A DNA stretch of 64,000 bases, taken from Tissierella simiarum (lineage in GTDB: Bacteria > Bacillota > Clostridia > Tissierellales > Tissierellaceae). The stretch lies in contig NZ_JAHLPM010000013.1 of assembly GCF_018917865.1 (NCBI RefSeq), positions 1 to 64,000 of the forward strand, given 5' to 3'. Under the pieces are notes generated by a model. That model was not told the DNA's origin. It was given only the letters and a program-made list of their open reading frames with translations, and searched no databases. Both the position numbers and the translations under genes were made by a program. Position 1 is the stretch's first letter. Each line of letters starts with the position of its first letter. Positions 54,591 to 63,931 of the stretch are shown one piece after another.

Positions 54591-55895
54591 ATGAATATTA
54601 GCCTTGATTATACTAATTCTTTTATTGAAAAACATGAATTAGATCATATTAAATCATTTATTTGTGATAGCCAAGAACTTTTACATAGTGGTAGAGGTCC
54701 TGGAAAGGATTTCATTGGGTGGGTAGATCTGCCTAAGGACTACGATAAAGAGGAATTTAACAAAATAAAAGAAGCTGCGAACAAAATTAAAGATGATTCC
54801 GATGTCTTAATAGTCATTGGAATAGGTGGATCATACTTGGGTGCTAGAGCATGTATAGAAGCACTTAGTCATTCTTTTTATAACATATTATCTAAAGAAA
54901 AAAGAAAGACTCCGGAAATTTATTATGTGGGAAATAATATAAGCAGTTCTTATATACTAGATCTATTTGATGTAATAGAAGGGAAAAATATCAGTTTAAA
55001 TGTAATATCTAAATCGGGAACAACTACAGAACCAGCTATAGCCTTTAGAATTTTTAAAGAATATATGGAAAATAAGTATGGAAGAGAAGAAGCTAAAAAT
55101 AGAATATATGCAACTACAGACAAGTCTAAAGGAGCGTTAAGAGAACTGACAGAAAAAGAAGGCTATACTTCCTTTGTAATTCCGGACAATATAGGAGGAA
55201 GATACTCCATATTAACATCAGTAGGTCTTTTACCAATAGCAGTAGCAGGAATAGATATAGATAATCTAATGGAAGGAGCCTATTCTGGAATGAAAGAGTA
55301 TTCAAATCCAGATATGGAGGATAACATATGTTACCAGTATGCAGCTCTTAGAAATATTTTGTATAATAAAGGAAAAGACATTGAGATTCTTGTAAGTTAT
55401 GAACCATATTTATATTATTTATCTGAATGGTGGAAGCAACTCTATGGGGAAAGTGAAGGCAAAGACGGGAAAGGAATTTATCCTGCAGCTGCTAATTTCA
55501 CTACAGACCTTCATTCCTTGGGACAATTAATTCAAGACGGTAAAAGAAATTTATTTGAAACTACAATTAATGTAGAAAAGCCTAAAAAAGATCTAGAGAT
55601 AAAAGAGGATAAATTAAATCTAGATGGACTTAACTTTCTTAAAGGAAAAACTATAGATTTCGTAAATAAAAGAGCTTTTGAAGGAACTTTAATGGCTCAT
55701 ACTAAAGGGAACGTTCCAAATATAATAATAAATGTCCCAGAAGTTAATGAATATTATTTTGGAAAATTAGTATACTTTTTTGAAAAAGCTTGTGCCATAA
55801 GTGGATACACTTTAGGGGTAAATCCCTTTGACCAACCAGGGGTAGAAGAATATAAAAAAAATATGTTTAGATTGCTAGGAAAGCCAGGCTACTAA
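54591..55895 (+). CDS. pgi: Glucose-6-phosphate isomerase
   Basis: A 434-residue glycolytic isomerase that interconverts glucose- and fructose-6-phosphate. The sugar-binding [47 protein letters not shown] and [15 protein letters not shown] segments are diagnostic. The length is the short bacterial form, typical of Firmicutes. AAGGAGGA precedes the ATG. The terminator just upstream means it either has a promoter inside that short space or relies on read-through. Confidence 0.96.
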   Translation: MNISLDYTNSFIEKHELDHIKSFICDSQELLHSGRGPGKDFIGWVDLPKDYDKEEFNKIKEAANKIKDDSDVLIVIGIGGSYLGARACIEALSHSFYNILSKEKRKTPEIYYVGNNISSSYILDLFDVIEGKNISLNVISKSGTTTEPAIAFRIFKEYMENKYGREEAKNRIYATTDKSKGALRELTEKEGYTSFVIPDNIGGRYSILTSVGLLPIAVAGIDIDNLMEGAYSGMKEYSNPDMEDNICYQYAALRNILYNKGKDIEILVSYEPYLYYLSEWWKQLYGESEGKDGKGIYPAAANFTTDLHSLGQLIQDGKRNLFETTINVEKPKKDLEIKEDKLNLDGLNFLKGKTIDFVNKRAFEGTLMAHTKGNVPNIIINVPEVNEYYFGKLVYFFEKACAISGYTLGVNPFDQPGVEEYKKNMFRLLGKPGY

Positions 55896-55916
55896 TAATA
55901 GGAAGTCTAATTATTT

Positions 55917-55963
55917 AAAATAGTAAAAGGAATGGTTGAAAAACCATTCCTTTTACTATTTTA
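55917..55963. terminator. Bidirectional terminator between pgi and the nitroreductase
   Basis: TAGTAAAAGGAATGGTT (55921-55937) pairs perfectly with its inverse at 55942-55958 over a GAAA loop; further A/T pairs extend it on both sides and give T runs for both strands. Confidence 0.9.
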
Positions 55964-56593
55964 TTCAATTATAGTGACTACTTCTTCTAAAGGTTTTCTT
56001 TTAGGGCTATGTAATTCAGATTCTACTGGAACACCTATAGGAGTCATACAAGCTAAAGAATAACCTTCCTTTGTAAAACCTAAATATTCTTGAATTTCAG
56101 CTTTAGCAAACATAGGACCTGTCATCCAGCAACCACCATATCCTAAAGATGCAGCAGCTAATAATAAATTTTCCATGGCAGCTCCAATATTTTGAATTCC
56201 TGGATTATGAGAAGAAAAAGCAGCAATATCTTTTTCAGTTGCATTTTCTCCTAAAAAGATTTCAGCACCAGTTATAGGATAAGGTCCAACAAATAAAAAT
56301 ACTGTTAGTGGAGCCGCTTTAAAAAAAGTACAGAAGTTAAGATATGATAAAAGTTTACTTTTCTTTTCTTCGTCTTTTATTTTTCTTGCAGCAGTGTTAA
56401 CCTTATCCTCAATTATCTTAGCAATATGGTTTAATTTTTCTTTATTTTTTACAACAACAAAGTGCCAATTTTGAAGGTTCTTTCCTGAAGGAGCTTGAGT
56501 GGCGGCCTTAAGAATTTTTTTTAAATCTTCCATTGGAACTTCTTTATCTTGAAATTTTCTAATACTATGACGATTGTAAATATAATCCAACAT
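55961..56593 (-). CDS. Nitroreductase-family protein
   Basis: A 210-residue FMN oxidoreductase. The N-terminal RHSIRKFQDKEV and TQAPSGKNLQNWHFVVV bind the cofactor phosphate, with the LLAAASLGYGGCWMTGP segment (about residue 140) and the C-terminal IGVPVESELHSPKRKPLEEV. It is unrelated in detail to the nitroreductase at 1429. No context suggests a substrate. GAGGTGATT lies before the ATG. Confidence 0.88.
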   Translation of the reverse strand: MLDYIYNRHSIRKFQDKEVPMEDLKKILKAATQAPSGKNLQNWHFVVVKNKEKLNHIAKIIEDKVNTAARKIKDEEKKSKLLSYLNFCTFFKAAPLTVFLFVGPYPITGAEIFLGENATEKDIAAFSSHNPGIQNIGAAMENLLLAAASLGYGGCWMTGPMFAKAEIQEYLGFTKEGYSLACMTPIGVPVESELHSPKRKPLEEVVTIIE

Positions 56594-56765
56594 TTAATCA
56601 CCTCTTTAATAATTTTATATATCTATTATACCCCAAGGGGCTAGAAAAGTGATATAATAAAAGAAAGAAAAAAGAAGTTGTTAATAATATATCAATCTTA
56701 GTTGATTTATTGTTTTTTATTTGATAAAATATAAACAAAGTTTATTTCCGATAGGAGGAGATTGG

Positions 56766-57545
56766 ATGAACTGGGAAAACTTATTATTAAAAAAAGAAGG
56801 AAACATAGGCATATTATCTATTAACAGACCAAACGCTTTAAACGCATTAAACTCCCAAGTATTAGATGAGTTAAAAGATGCAATAGAAGTTATTGAAAAA
56901 GATGAAGAGATACATATAATAATACTTACTGGAGAAGGAAGGGCTTTTGTTGCAGGGGCAGATATTGGAGAAATGAAAGGTATGAACCCCCAAGAAGCAA
57001 GATGTTTTGCAGAAAAAGGACTAAGCATTTTTAGAAAGATTGAATTAATGGAAAAACCAGTAATTGCAGCTATTAATGGATTTGCATTAGGTGGAGGCTG
57101 TGAACTTTCTATGTGCTGTGATATTAGAATTGCTTCTGAAAAAGCTAAGTTTGGACAGCCAGAAGTAGGATTAGGAATAACTCCTGGTTTTGCTGGAACT
57201 CAAAGATTATCTAGATTGGTTGGTATAGGAAAAGCTAAAGAATTGATATTTACTTGTGATATAGTTGATGCTGAAGAAGCTTATAGAATAGGATTAGTTA
57301 ATAAGGTAGTACCACTAGAAGACTTAATGAAGGAAGCTGTAGAAGTGGCAAATAAAATCTTATCTAAAGGGCAATTAGCCGTAAGATATTCAAAGGCAGC
57401 AATAAATAGAGGAATAGAAACGGATTTAGAAACAGGAATGGCCATTGAGAAGGATTTATTTGGATTGTGTTTTGCTACAGAAGATCAAAAAGAAGGTATG
57501 GGGGCGTTTTTAGAGAAACGTACACCTAACTATAAATTAAGATAA
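56766..57545 (+). CDS. crt: Enoyl-CoA hydratase (crotonase)
   Basis: A 259-residue crotonase that hydrates crotonyl-CoA to 3-hydroxybutyryl-CoA, or the reverse. The oxyanion-hole segments [13 protein letters not shown] (about residue 60) and [17 protein letters not shown] (about 100) and the catalytic glutamate segment [13 protein letters not shown] (about 132) are intact. The frame opens 15 codons upstream, but TAGGAGGAG marks ATG 56766. It is paired with hbd; the other butyrate genes (thl, bcd, etfAB) are not here. Confidence 0.92.
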   Translation: MNWENLLLKKEGNIGILSINRPNALNALNSQVLDELKDAIEVIEKDEEIHIIILTGEGRAFVAGADIGEMKGMNPQEARCFAEKGLSIFRKIELMEKPVIAAINGFALGGGCELSMCCDIRIASEKAKFGQPEVGLGITPGFAGTQRLSRLVGIGKAKELIFTCDIVDAEEAYRIGLVNKVVPLEDLMKEAVEVANKILSKGQLAVRYSKAAINRGIETDLETGMAIEKDLFGLCFATEDQKEGMGAFLEKRTPNYKLR

Positions 57546-57561
57546 TTTTGGAGGTGCTTTT

Positions 57562-58416
57562 ATGAAAAAAATTGGAATACTTGGAAGAGGAACTATGGCT
57601 TCTGGAATAGTTCAAATATTTGCAGAAAAGGATTATGAAGTAGTTATGTGGGTAAGAACTATTGACGAAGCTAATCCAAGAGCTAGTATTAAAGTTGTTG
57701 AAAAAAATTTAGATAGACTTGTTCAAAAAGAAAGAATGACAAAAGAAGCAATGGATAACGCTCTAAGTAAAATATCCATTACCACATGTTACGAAGATTT
57801 AAAAGATTGTGATTTAGTAATAGAAGCAATATCTGAAGATATGTGTGTTAAAAAAGATACCTTTAAAAAACTTGATGAATTATGTAAAGCGGAAGCTATC
57901 CTTGCAACAAATACTTCATCCTTATCAATAACAGAAATAGCTAACTCAACTAATAGACCAGATAAAGTAATTGGAATGCACTTTTTCAATCCAGTTCCAA
58001 TGATGAAATTAGTAGAAGTTATTAAAGGAATTGCTACTTCCGAAGAAACTAAAAATACTATAGTGGAATTATCTAAAGAACTTGGAAAAACTCCTGTAGA
58101 GGTAGAAGAAGCTCCTGGTTTTGTAGTTAATAGAATTTTAATACCTATGATAAATGAAGCAGTAGGAATTCTTGGTGACGGTGTAGCGAAAGCTGCTGAT
58201 ATAGACGAGGCTATGAAGTTAGGAGCAAATCATCCAATGGGACCATTAGCTTTAGCAGATTTAATTGGATTGGACGTTTGTTTAGCTATAATGGATGTAT
58301 TATACAATGAATTTGGTGATTCTAAATATAGAGCTCATCCACTACTAAGAAAGATGGTTAGAGGTGGACTATTAGGAAGAAAAACTAAAAAAGGTTTCTT
58401 TGATTATTCTAAATAA
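57562..58416 (+). CDS. hbd: 3-hydroxybutyryl-CoA dehydrogenase
   Basis: A 284-residue NAD(P)-dependent dehydrogenase that links acetoacetyl-CoA and 3-hydroxybutyryl-CoA. The Rossmann loop reads [17 protein letters not shown] (usually GAGTMGSG), with [46 protein letters not shown] and [18 protein letters not shown] following. It lies 16 bases after crt, likely in one operon. The variant loop is odd but the family is clear. Confidence 0.92.
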   Translation: MKKIGILGRGTMASGIVQIFAEKDYEVVMWVRTIDEANPRASIKVVEKNLDRLVQKERMTKEAMDNALSKISITTCYEDLKDCDLVIEAISEDMCVKKDTFKKLDELCKAEAILATNTSSLSITEIANSTNRPDKVIGMHFFNPVPMMKLVEVIKGIATSEETKNTIVELSKELGKTPVEVEEAPGFVVNRILIPMINEAVGILGDGVAKAADIDEAMKLGANHPMGPLALADLIGLDVCLAIMDVLYNEFGDSKYRAHPLLRKMVRGGLLGRKTKKGFFDYSK

Positions 58417-58421
58417 ATTTG

Positions 58422-58451
58422 AATCCTCCAGTGAAAACTGGAGGATTTTTG
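58422..58451 (+). terminator. Terminator after crt-hbd
   Basis: AATCCTCCAGT (58422-58432) pairs perfectly with ACTGGAGGATT (58437-58447) around GAAA, followed by TTT. Confidence 0.87.
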
Positions 58452-58517
58452 CTATATAAAAAAACAGATTGGTTACAATATATTAAAATAGTAGTTCTTT
58501 TGAAAGGTGGCTATTAG

Positions 58518-59531
58518 ATGAAAACTTTTCTAAAAGTTTTTATAATATCCTTTATCTGTTTTTTTATTGCTATATTTCTTGGTTCTTATTCATATTTAAA
58601 AGAGAAAGATATAGATATAGATATACCTAATAACTTAGGAGATATTGTATATGAAAATGAATTAATAAATAGAGGGTTAACAAAAAAAGACACAGTAGAA
58701 GAAGTAAAAGTCAAGGAACCTGAATTTTATACTTCTTTAGAAGAAGCTGTAGAAAAGAGTAATAGGGTTAACTTTATTTTTTTAGGTATGGAAGATGTAA
58801 GAACGGATGCAATTTTATTTGTTTCTTTCTGTCCTGACACTAAAAAAGTAGATTTAGTTTCTATACCTAGAGATACTTATATTCATAGGAAAGGTTATAA
58901 TAGGGGAGAACAAAGAAAAATAAATTCTGTATATGGAGATCATGGCGTGTCAGGAGTAAAAAAAACCGTAAGCTATATATTAGAAAAGGTTCCCATCCAT
59001 CATTATGTTATGTTAGACTATGAAGGTGTAGAAAAAATAATAGATTCTGTAGGAGGAGTAGAAGTAGTAGTGCCTTTTCCTATGAAATACAGTGATCCAA
59101 CAGCAAAGCCTCCTCTTTATATTAATATAGCAGAAGGTAAACAAACATTAGATGGAAAAAAATCCTTACAATTTTTAAGATATAGGAAGGGAAATAATAA
59201 TAAAGGTGGTTATATAGATGGCGATTTAGGTAGGATAAATGCTCAGCAGCAATTTTTAAAATCTTTTGTTGATAAAAGTTTATCCTATAAGTTACCAGTA
59301 GTAATTAAAAAAGGATTTGAGTATGTAAAGACAGATATAAATTTATTCGAAGGATTAGCTTATGGAAAGAATGCCATAGGAATAAAAAATGAAGATTTTA
59401 GATTTACAACATTGCCAGGAAAACCAGAATTTAGAAAAATAGATAAAAAAGTTTTATCCTTTTATATTCATAATCCTAAAGAGACAAAAAAAATCCTAGA
59501 AGGTATATACAATGTAAATCCATCCCATTAA
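58518..59531 (+). CDS. LytR-CpsA-Psr family cell-wall glycopolymer transferase
   Basis: A 337-residue membrane-anchored protein with a single N-terminal helix (about residues 5-25) and an extracytoplasmic LCP domain. VNFIFLGMEDVRTDAILFVSF, LVSIPRDTYIHRKG, KINSVYGDHGVSG and QFLRYRKGN are the LCP signatures, including arginines that contact the polyprenyl pyrophosphate. Such enzymes move teichoic-acid-like polymers from lipid carriers to peptidoglycan. AAAGGTGG precedes the ATG. Confidence 0.93.
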   Translation: MKTFLKVFIISFICFFIAIFLGSYSYLKEKDIDIDIPNNLGDIVYENELINRGLTKKDTVEEVKVKEPEFYTSLEEAVEKSNRVNFIFLGMEDVRTDAILFVSFCPDTKKVDLVSIPRDTYIHRKGYNRGEQRKINSVYGDHGVSGVKKTVSYILEKVPIHHYVMLDYEGVEKIIDSVGGVEVVVPFPMKYSDPTAKPPLYINIAEGKQTLDGKKSLQFLRYRKGNNNKGGYIDGDLGRINAQQQFLKSFVDKSLSYKLPVVIKKGFEYVKTDINLFEGLAYGKNAIGIKNEDFRFTTLPGKPEFRKIDKKVLSFYIHNPKETKKILEGIYNVNPSH

Positions 59532-59568
59532 ATCAGGATTACAGAGAAGTTACAATTCATTTTAAATT

Positions 59569-59602
59569 AGCACAAGATACAAGTTGTATCCTGTGCTTTT
59601 TA
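59569..59602 (+). terminator. Terminator after the LCP gene
   Basis: AGCACAAGATACAA (59569-59582) pairs with TTGTATCCTGTGCT (59584-59597) with one mismatch, followed by TTTTTA. Confidence 0.8.
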
Positions 59603-59658
59603 TTGTTCTATAGGTGAATAAAAATTAAATTAATCAATTAGGATATACCTAAATTTAC

Positions 59659-60780
59659 TTATGATAATTCATGCAGCCATTTTAAAATAAAATCAAAAGC
59701 AAGGGTATGATTGCCGACTTGACAATGTTCTGCACCGCCTTCTTCTACAGTAAAAATTTTACCAGTTAATGTTCTGGCCTTTGATAGTTCGTTCATTAAA
59801 ATATCAAAATGTTTTATGGGAATATAGTGATCCTGCTCTCCTGCAAGTAAAAGCACATCACACTGGACATTTTCTGTTATACCTTTTAATGTATGTAATT
59901 TTAAGTGGGAATAAAAATCAAATGGATTATCAGTTCCAGTTATATACTGTCCATGGGATACCGCCCAATTAATAATCAGTTTTTTATCCATAAACTTTTG
60001 TATGATTAGGTTGATAATGTTTTTGGCTTTTAAAGCGAATAAGAATTTCATAAATATTTTTATAATGCTTGGCAGCGGGTTTGTCATACAATCAAAACCA
60101 TCATAAAGTACGTCATAGGCGACAACCTTAGAAATACGTTTATCGAATGCAGCTGCACGTAGTGCTAAGTAGCCACCCCACGAAATACCGACTATACATA
60201 CATCATCAAGTCCAAAGTAATCTAAAACAGCGCTGGTTGGTTTTTCCCAAAATGGCTCAAATTTGAGACCATTCTTTAATGTAGAGCCTTGCCCAGGTCC
60301 TTCAAAAAGATAAATATTATATCCACTTGCAGATAGTTCTTTGAGGTAAAGATAAAATTCTTCAATAAAGGAATCATATCCACCGAATATAACGAGATTT
60401 CCAACAGAATTTTCTGCTTCAAAGATAAAGGTTTTCATCGTAGTATTTTGGTATGGTATGTATTCAGTTCTCATGGAATAATCTAAATCAATAACCTTAT
60501 GAAAGTTTTCAATGGATTTTTGATACATATCTTCTTTTTCAGGACATTCCTTTAAGAAAAATTCTGCCAAACGATAATAATAAGCTGCGTGTAAATATCT
60601 ACCTTCCGATTCTGCTATTTTTCCTAAGCCATACCATTCTTCATACCATGAATCTAAATCTTTTATATTCGGCACAACACTCTTAATTTCTTCTATATTG
60701 CAAGCTTTATCTCCATAGGTTAAAATTCTATTTATTTGAAAGTCAAATTGTTTAATAGGATGAAGATGAACATATGCCAT
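59659..60780 (-). CDS. Alpha/beta-hydrolase with N-terminal helical domain
   Basis: A 373-residue hydrolase. About 110 residues of helices come first, then the alpha/beta core: NLVIFGGYDSFIEE, LFEGPGQGSTLK, the nucleophile elbow GISWGG (serine about residue 205), an acid in LLLAGEQDHYIP and a histidine in GGAEHCQVG near the end. It resembles FrsA/DUF1100 esterases. No signal peptide is seen. A TetR-like remnant lies directly upstream. GGGGG precedes the ATG; the promoter may have been lost with the tetR part. Confidence 0.8.
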   Translation of the reverse strand: MAYVHLHPIKQFDFQINRILTYGDKACNIEEIKSVVPNIKDLDSWYEEWYGLGKIAESEGRYLHAAYYYRLAEFFLKECPEKEDMYQKSIENFHKVIDLDYSMRTEYIPYQNTTMKTFIFEAENSVGNLVIFGGYDSFIEEFYLYLKELSASGYNIYLFEGPGQGSTLKNGLKFEPFWEKPTSAVLDYFGLDDVCIVGISWGGYLALRAAAFDKRISKVVAYDVLYDGFDCMTNPLPSIIKIFMKFLFALKAKNIINLIIQKFMDKKLIINWAVSHGQYITGTDNPFDFYSHLKLHTLKGITENVQCDVLLLAGEQDHYIPIKHFDILMNELSKARTLTGKIFTVEEGGAEHCQVGNHTLAFDFILKWLHELS

Positions 60781-60815
60781 AACATTACCCCCTTTGAAAA
60801 TTCAAATTCCCAGTA

Positions 60816-60923
60816 TCAAAAAACAAGGTGTTCTATTTCTAATTTACATTCTTGCAAAAGTTGTTCTTCAACATTAGTGTGTAAAACACCTGTCAGACCG
60901 TATAGTAGAAAACTTGTTGCAAT
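60816..60923 (-). pseudogene. C-terminal remnant of a TetR-like regulator
   Basis: A 35-codon frame without a start (FLLYGLTGVLHTNVEEQL, then a charged helix ending HLVF-stop) is bounded upstream by an in-frame stop. The pattern of a hydrophobic FLLYG helix followed by an acidic helix to the C-terminus is usual for TetR ligand domains. It lies 35 bases before the hydrolase start on the same strand, as a tetR-target pair would. The DNA-binding part is gone. Confidence 0.4.
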
Positions 60924-60941
60924 TTACGGGTTTACAACATG

Positions 60942-60988
60942 AAAAACTCCCCACAAATACAAGTACTACTTATATTTGTGGGGAGTTT
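60942..60988 (-). terminator. Terminator after murC
   Basis: AAACTCCCCACAAATA (60944-60959) pairs perfectly with TATTTGTGGGGAGTTT (60973-60988). On the minus strand TTTTTC follows. Confidence 0.87.
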
Positions 60989-61103
60989 GTTTATAGGGTT
61001 ATTTTAAATAATAAACTTTCAAACGATTTGTCATGATAGCTTTAAATCTACTTGTTTTATAAAACTTCCCTATGGTTTACACCCTTTAAACAAGGGTTTT
61101 ATG

Positions 61104-62513
61104 CTATATTGCTTCTTTTTCCTTTTCTTTATTATGTTCAATTATTGAATCGCCGATGGAGTAAACATTACCAGCTCCCATAGTGACAATAATATCATTA
61201 TCCTTTGTGTTGTTCATTAGATAAGTTTCTATTTCTTCAAAGGAAGATATATATTTAGCGTCTATACCTTTTTGTGTCAAAGCATTTGCTAAATCTTTTG
61301 AATGAACTAATCCAGTATCCTTTTCTCTAGCCGCATATATATCAGTTACAATAACCTTATTGGCATCACCAAAAGATTCTGCAAAGTTGTTTAATAATAG
61401 TCTTATTCTTGTAAAAGTATGAGGTTGAAAAACACACCAAATATTGCCTTGTGTAGAATTTCTCAAAGCTTTTAAAGCAGCTTTAATTTCTGTAGGATGA
61501 TGAGCATAATCATCTATGATTTTAATACCATTGGCATATCCCTTTAATTCAAGTCTTCTATGAGTTCCTTTATAATCACCTATGGATTCTTGAATAAGTT
61601 CCATTGATATACCAGAAGTATTTGCTGCTGCAATACTAGCTAAAGCGTTATATACATTGTGAATTCCCATTACGCCTAAAGTTATAGGAAATAAAGATTT
61701 TCCTCTGATATTTAACATAAAGGATGGATACCCTTCTTCTGAAAAGGATATATTTTCGGCAGTATAATCAGACTTATTATTAATTCCAAAAGTTACTACA
61801 TTAGCTTTTGTATTTTCAATTACTTTTTTAGCGTTTATGTCATCTTCATTTATTATTAAATAACCGTTTTCTTTGATATTAGAACCGTATTGTACAAAAG
61901 TATCAACAATATGATCTATGTTTTTAAAATAATCAAGATGATCTTCTTCTATATTTAATATAATTGCCATAGTAGGATAGTATTTGAGAATATTGCCTTT
62001 ATACTCACAGGCTTCAGTTAACAAGTACTTTTTACTGCCTAGTTTTACATTACCACCAATTTCATCTAATTGACCACCTAAAAGTATAGTAGAGTCTAAT
62101 TCTGAACGATTTAATATAGTAGCTATCATACTAGTAGTAGTAGTTTTGCCATGAGTACCAGACACAGCAATGGAGTTGTGATAGTTATTCATTAAGGCTC
62201 CTAAAAACAAAGCTCTATCTACTACAGGAACACCTAGTTCATAAGCTTGTAGTAGCTCTTCATTATCTTTTGAAATTGCATCTGTATATACTATTAAATC
62301 GGCACCCTTTACATTTTCCATACTATGATTTATGTAAATTTCAGCACCTAACTTCTCTAATCTTTCAATAATATGACTATTATTTGCATCAGAACCAGAA
62401 ACTTTATACCCTTCTGTCAGCAAAATTTCTGCCAAACCACTCATACTAATTCCACCAATACCGATAAAATGTACATGGGAGTATTTATGGTCATTTATGC
62501 AAAATGTAAACAT
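61104..62513 (-). CDS. murC: UDP-N-acetylmuramate--L-alanine ligase MurC
   Basis: A 469-residue Mur ligase that adds the first amino acid to the peptidoglycan precursor. VHFIGIGGISMSGLAEIL binds UDP-MurNAc, the ATP loop is GTHGKTTTTSMIA (about residue 117), EADH-type TEACEYKGNILKY and the DDYAHHPTEIKAAL segment (about residue 335) follow. AGGAGG precedes the ATG. It diverges from purR, a usual gene order in clostridia. Confidence 0.96.
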   Translation of the reverse strand: MFTFCINDHKYSHVHFIGIGGISMSGLAEILLTEGYKVSGSDANNSHIIERLEKLGAEIYINHSMENVKGADLIVYTDAISKDNEELLQAYELGVPVVDRALFLGALMNNYHNSIAVSGTHGKTTTTSMIATILNRSELDSTILLGGQLDEIGGNVKLGSKKYLLTEACEYKGNILKYYPTMAIILNIEEDHLDYFKNIDHIVDTFVQYGSNIKENGYLIINEDDINAKKVIENTKANVVTFGINNKSDYTAENISFSEEGYPSFMLNIRGKSLFPITLGVMGIHNVYNALASIAAANTSGISMELIQESIGDYKGTHRRLELKGYANGIKIIDDYAHHPTEIKAALKALRNSTQGNIWCVFQPHTFTRIRLLLNNFAESFGDANKVIVTDIYAAREKDTGLVHSKDLANALTQKGIDAKYISSFEEIETYLMNNTKDNDIIVTMGAGNVYSIGDSIIEHNKEKEKEAI

Positions 62514-62709
62514 AAACTTACCTCCTAAATATTTAAGTAATTGCTTCTTTTTTTATTATTACCAACTTGTGCATTTATATTATTTTATTCGATTGGAATT
62601 ATTTTGTCACTGATAGATTATATCATAATATAAAAATAATAAAAAGGAAATCTTGTATTCGTGTAGAAGTATTATACATATCACATAATCTTTTATGGGA
62701 GATGATGCA

Positions 62710-63555
62710 ATGGAAAAACTTAAGAGGAATGAAAGAGTTGGAGCTTTAATGAATATACTTACTAGAAATCCAAATAAGATATTTTCTTATAGCTATTTTT
62801 GCCAGCTTTTTAACGTAAGAAAATCTAGCATAAGTGGTGATGTAGCTATTTTAAAAGAATTATTGGAAAAATTAGATTTAGGATTAGTAGAAACTATTAC
62901 TGGTTCTAATGGAGGTGTAAAATTTATACCTAAAATCAAAAAAGAAGAGTTAATTCAAACTTTAGAGGATTTATCTATTCAGCTTTCTAATCCAGAAAGG
63001 ATAATTCCTGGAGGATTTATATTTATGCTAGATATTTTATATAATCCTGAAATAATTAAAAAATTAGGATTAATTATTGCAAATAAATTTATTGATAAGC
63101 ATATAGATTATATAGTGACTATAGAAACTAAGGGAATACCTTTAGCATTAATGACAGCAGAAGTTTTAAATGTACCTTTGGTTATTATAAGAAAGAATAT
63201 AAAAATCACTGAAGGTTCCACAGTTAATATAAATTATGTTTCTGGGTCCACAAAAATGGTTCAAACTATGTCCTTATCTAAAAAATCTTTGAAGGAAAAT
63301 TCAAAAGTATTAATCGTTGATGATTTTATGAGAGGTGGAGGAACTTTTAAAGGAGTATATGAAATGATGTCAGAGTTTAAGGCTAGCGTTGTAGGAACTT
63401 GTGTTTTAATAGCTACGAAATTTCCTGAAAAGAAACTGGTAGACAATTATATATCCCTTTTGACTATGGAAAAAATAGATGAGGAAGAGAAAAAAGTTAT
63501 TTTAACACCGAATTTTTGTAAATTGAACAAAAAATTAAAAAAATTTTCTAAATAA
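62710..63555 (+). CDS. purR: Purine operon repressor PurR
   Basis: A 281-residue Firmicute PurR. An N-terminal winged helix (about residues 1-70, with FSYSYFCQLFNVRKSSISGDVAIL) is joined to a phosphoribosyltransferase fold whose PRPP loop is VLIVDDFMRGGGTFKG (about residues 198-213). PRPP should release it from purine promoters. The frame opens at 62695, but GGGAG at 62697-62701 supports ATG 62710. No clear PurBox was found in front of it. Confidence 0.93.
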   Translation: MEKLKRNERVGALMNILTRNPNKIFSYSYFCQLFNVRKSSISGDVAILKELLEKLDLGLVETITGSNGGVKFIPKIKKEELIQTLEDLSIQLSNPERIIPGGFIFMLDILYNPEIIKKLGLIIANKFIDKHIDYIVTIETKGIPLALMTAEVLNVPLVIIRKNIKITEGSTVNINYVSGSTKMVQTMSLSKKSLKENSKVLIVDDFMRGGGTFKGVYEMMSEFKASVVGTCVLIATKFPEKKLVDNYISLLTMEKIDEEEKKVILTPNFCKLNKKLKKFSK

Positions 63556-63557
63556 GA

Positions 63558-63582
63558 AGGATTTTCGGAAAACTTAGAGAAT
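63558..63582 (+). promoter_or_regulatory. Sigma-H-type promoter of spoVG
   Basis: AGGATTT (63558-63564), 14 bases and GAAT (63579-63582) match in sequence and spacing the sigma-H promoter of spoVG known from Bacillus subtilis. It begins three bases after the purR stop. Confidence 0.8.
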
Positions 63583-63636
63583 ATAAAGAATATTTAATAA
63601 TCATTCTGACTTCCATGGAAGGTGGTGAAATGGACA

Positions 63637-63900
63637 GTGAAAGTTACCGACGTAAGAATTAGAAAAGTTACAGAAGAGGGAAAAATGAAAGCAATAGTAT
63701 CTGTTACTTTTGACGATGAATTTGTTGTACATGATATTAAAATTATTGAAGGACAAAACGGACTATTTATTGCCATGCCTAGTAGAAAAATGGTAGATGG
63801 TGAGTTTAGAGATATTGCTCATCCAATTAATGCTGCTACTAGGAAAAAAATCCAAGATGCTATTTTTGAAGAATATGAAAAGAGTTTAGTAACAGAGTAA
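63637..63900 (+). CDS. spoVG: Regulator SpoVG
   Basis: An 88-residue small nucleic-acid-binding regulator, important for sporulation and cell-wall events in Firmicutes. [42 protein letters not shown] and FRDIAHPI are all family motifs. The open frame starts at GTG 63622, but AAGGTGGTG lies too near to serve it; GTG 63637 gives the usual [10 protein letters not shown] start. It follows purR and usually precedes glmU, which lies beyond the window. Confidence 0.94.
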   Translation: MKVTDVRIRKVTEEGKMKAIVSVTFDDEFVVHDIKIIEGQNGLFIAMPSRKMVDGEFRDIAHPINAATRKKIQDAIFEEYEKSLVTE

Positions 63901-63902
63901 TT

Positions 63903-63931
63903 AAGGGCCTAAGGGTCCTTCTTACTTTTTT
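63903..63931 (+). terminator. Weak terminator after spoVG
   Basis: AAGGGCC (63903-63909) pairs with GGTCCTT (63914-63920), including one G-T pair, followed by CTTACTTTTTT. Confidence 0.65.

Larger units (their letters stand above)
60781..61103. other. Gap between the alpha/beta-hydrolase and murC
   Basis: This 323-base region holds the TetR-like remnant (60816-60923) and the murC terminator (60942-60988). The last 115 bases before murC contain only a small imperfect hairpin near 61085 and are otherwise featureless. Confidence 0.55.

Noticed and set aside
62514-62709. PurBox operators between murC and purR
   Set aside because: Segments with TTCG were seen, but none matches the paired CCGAAC-type boxes well enough to report.
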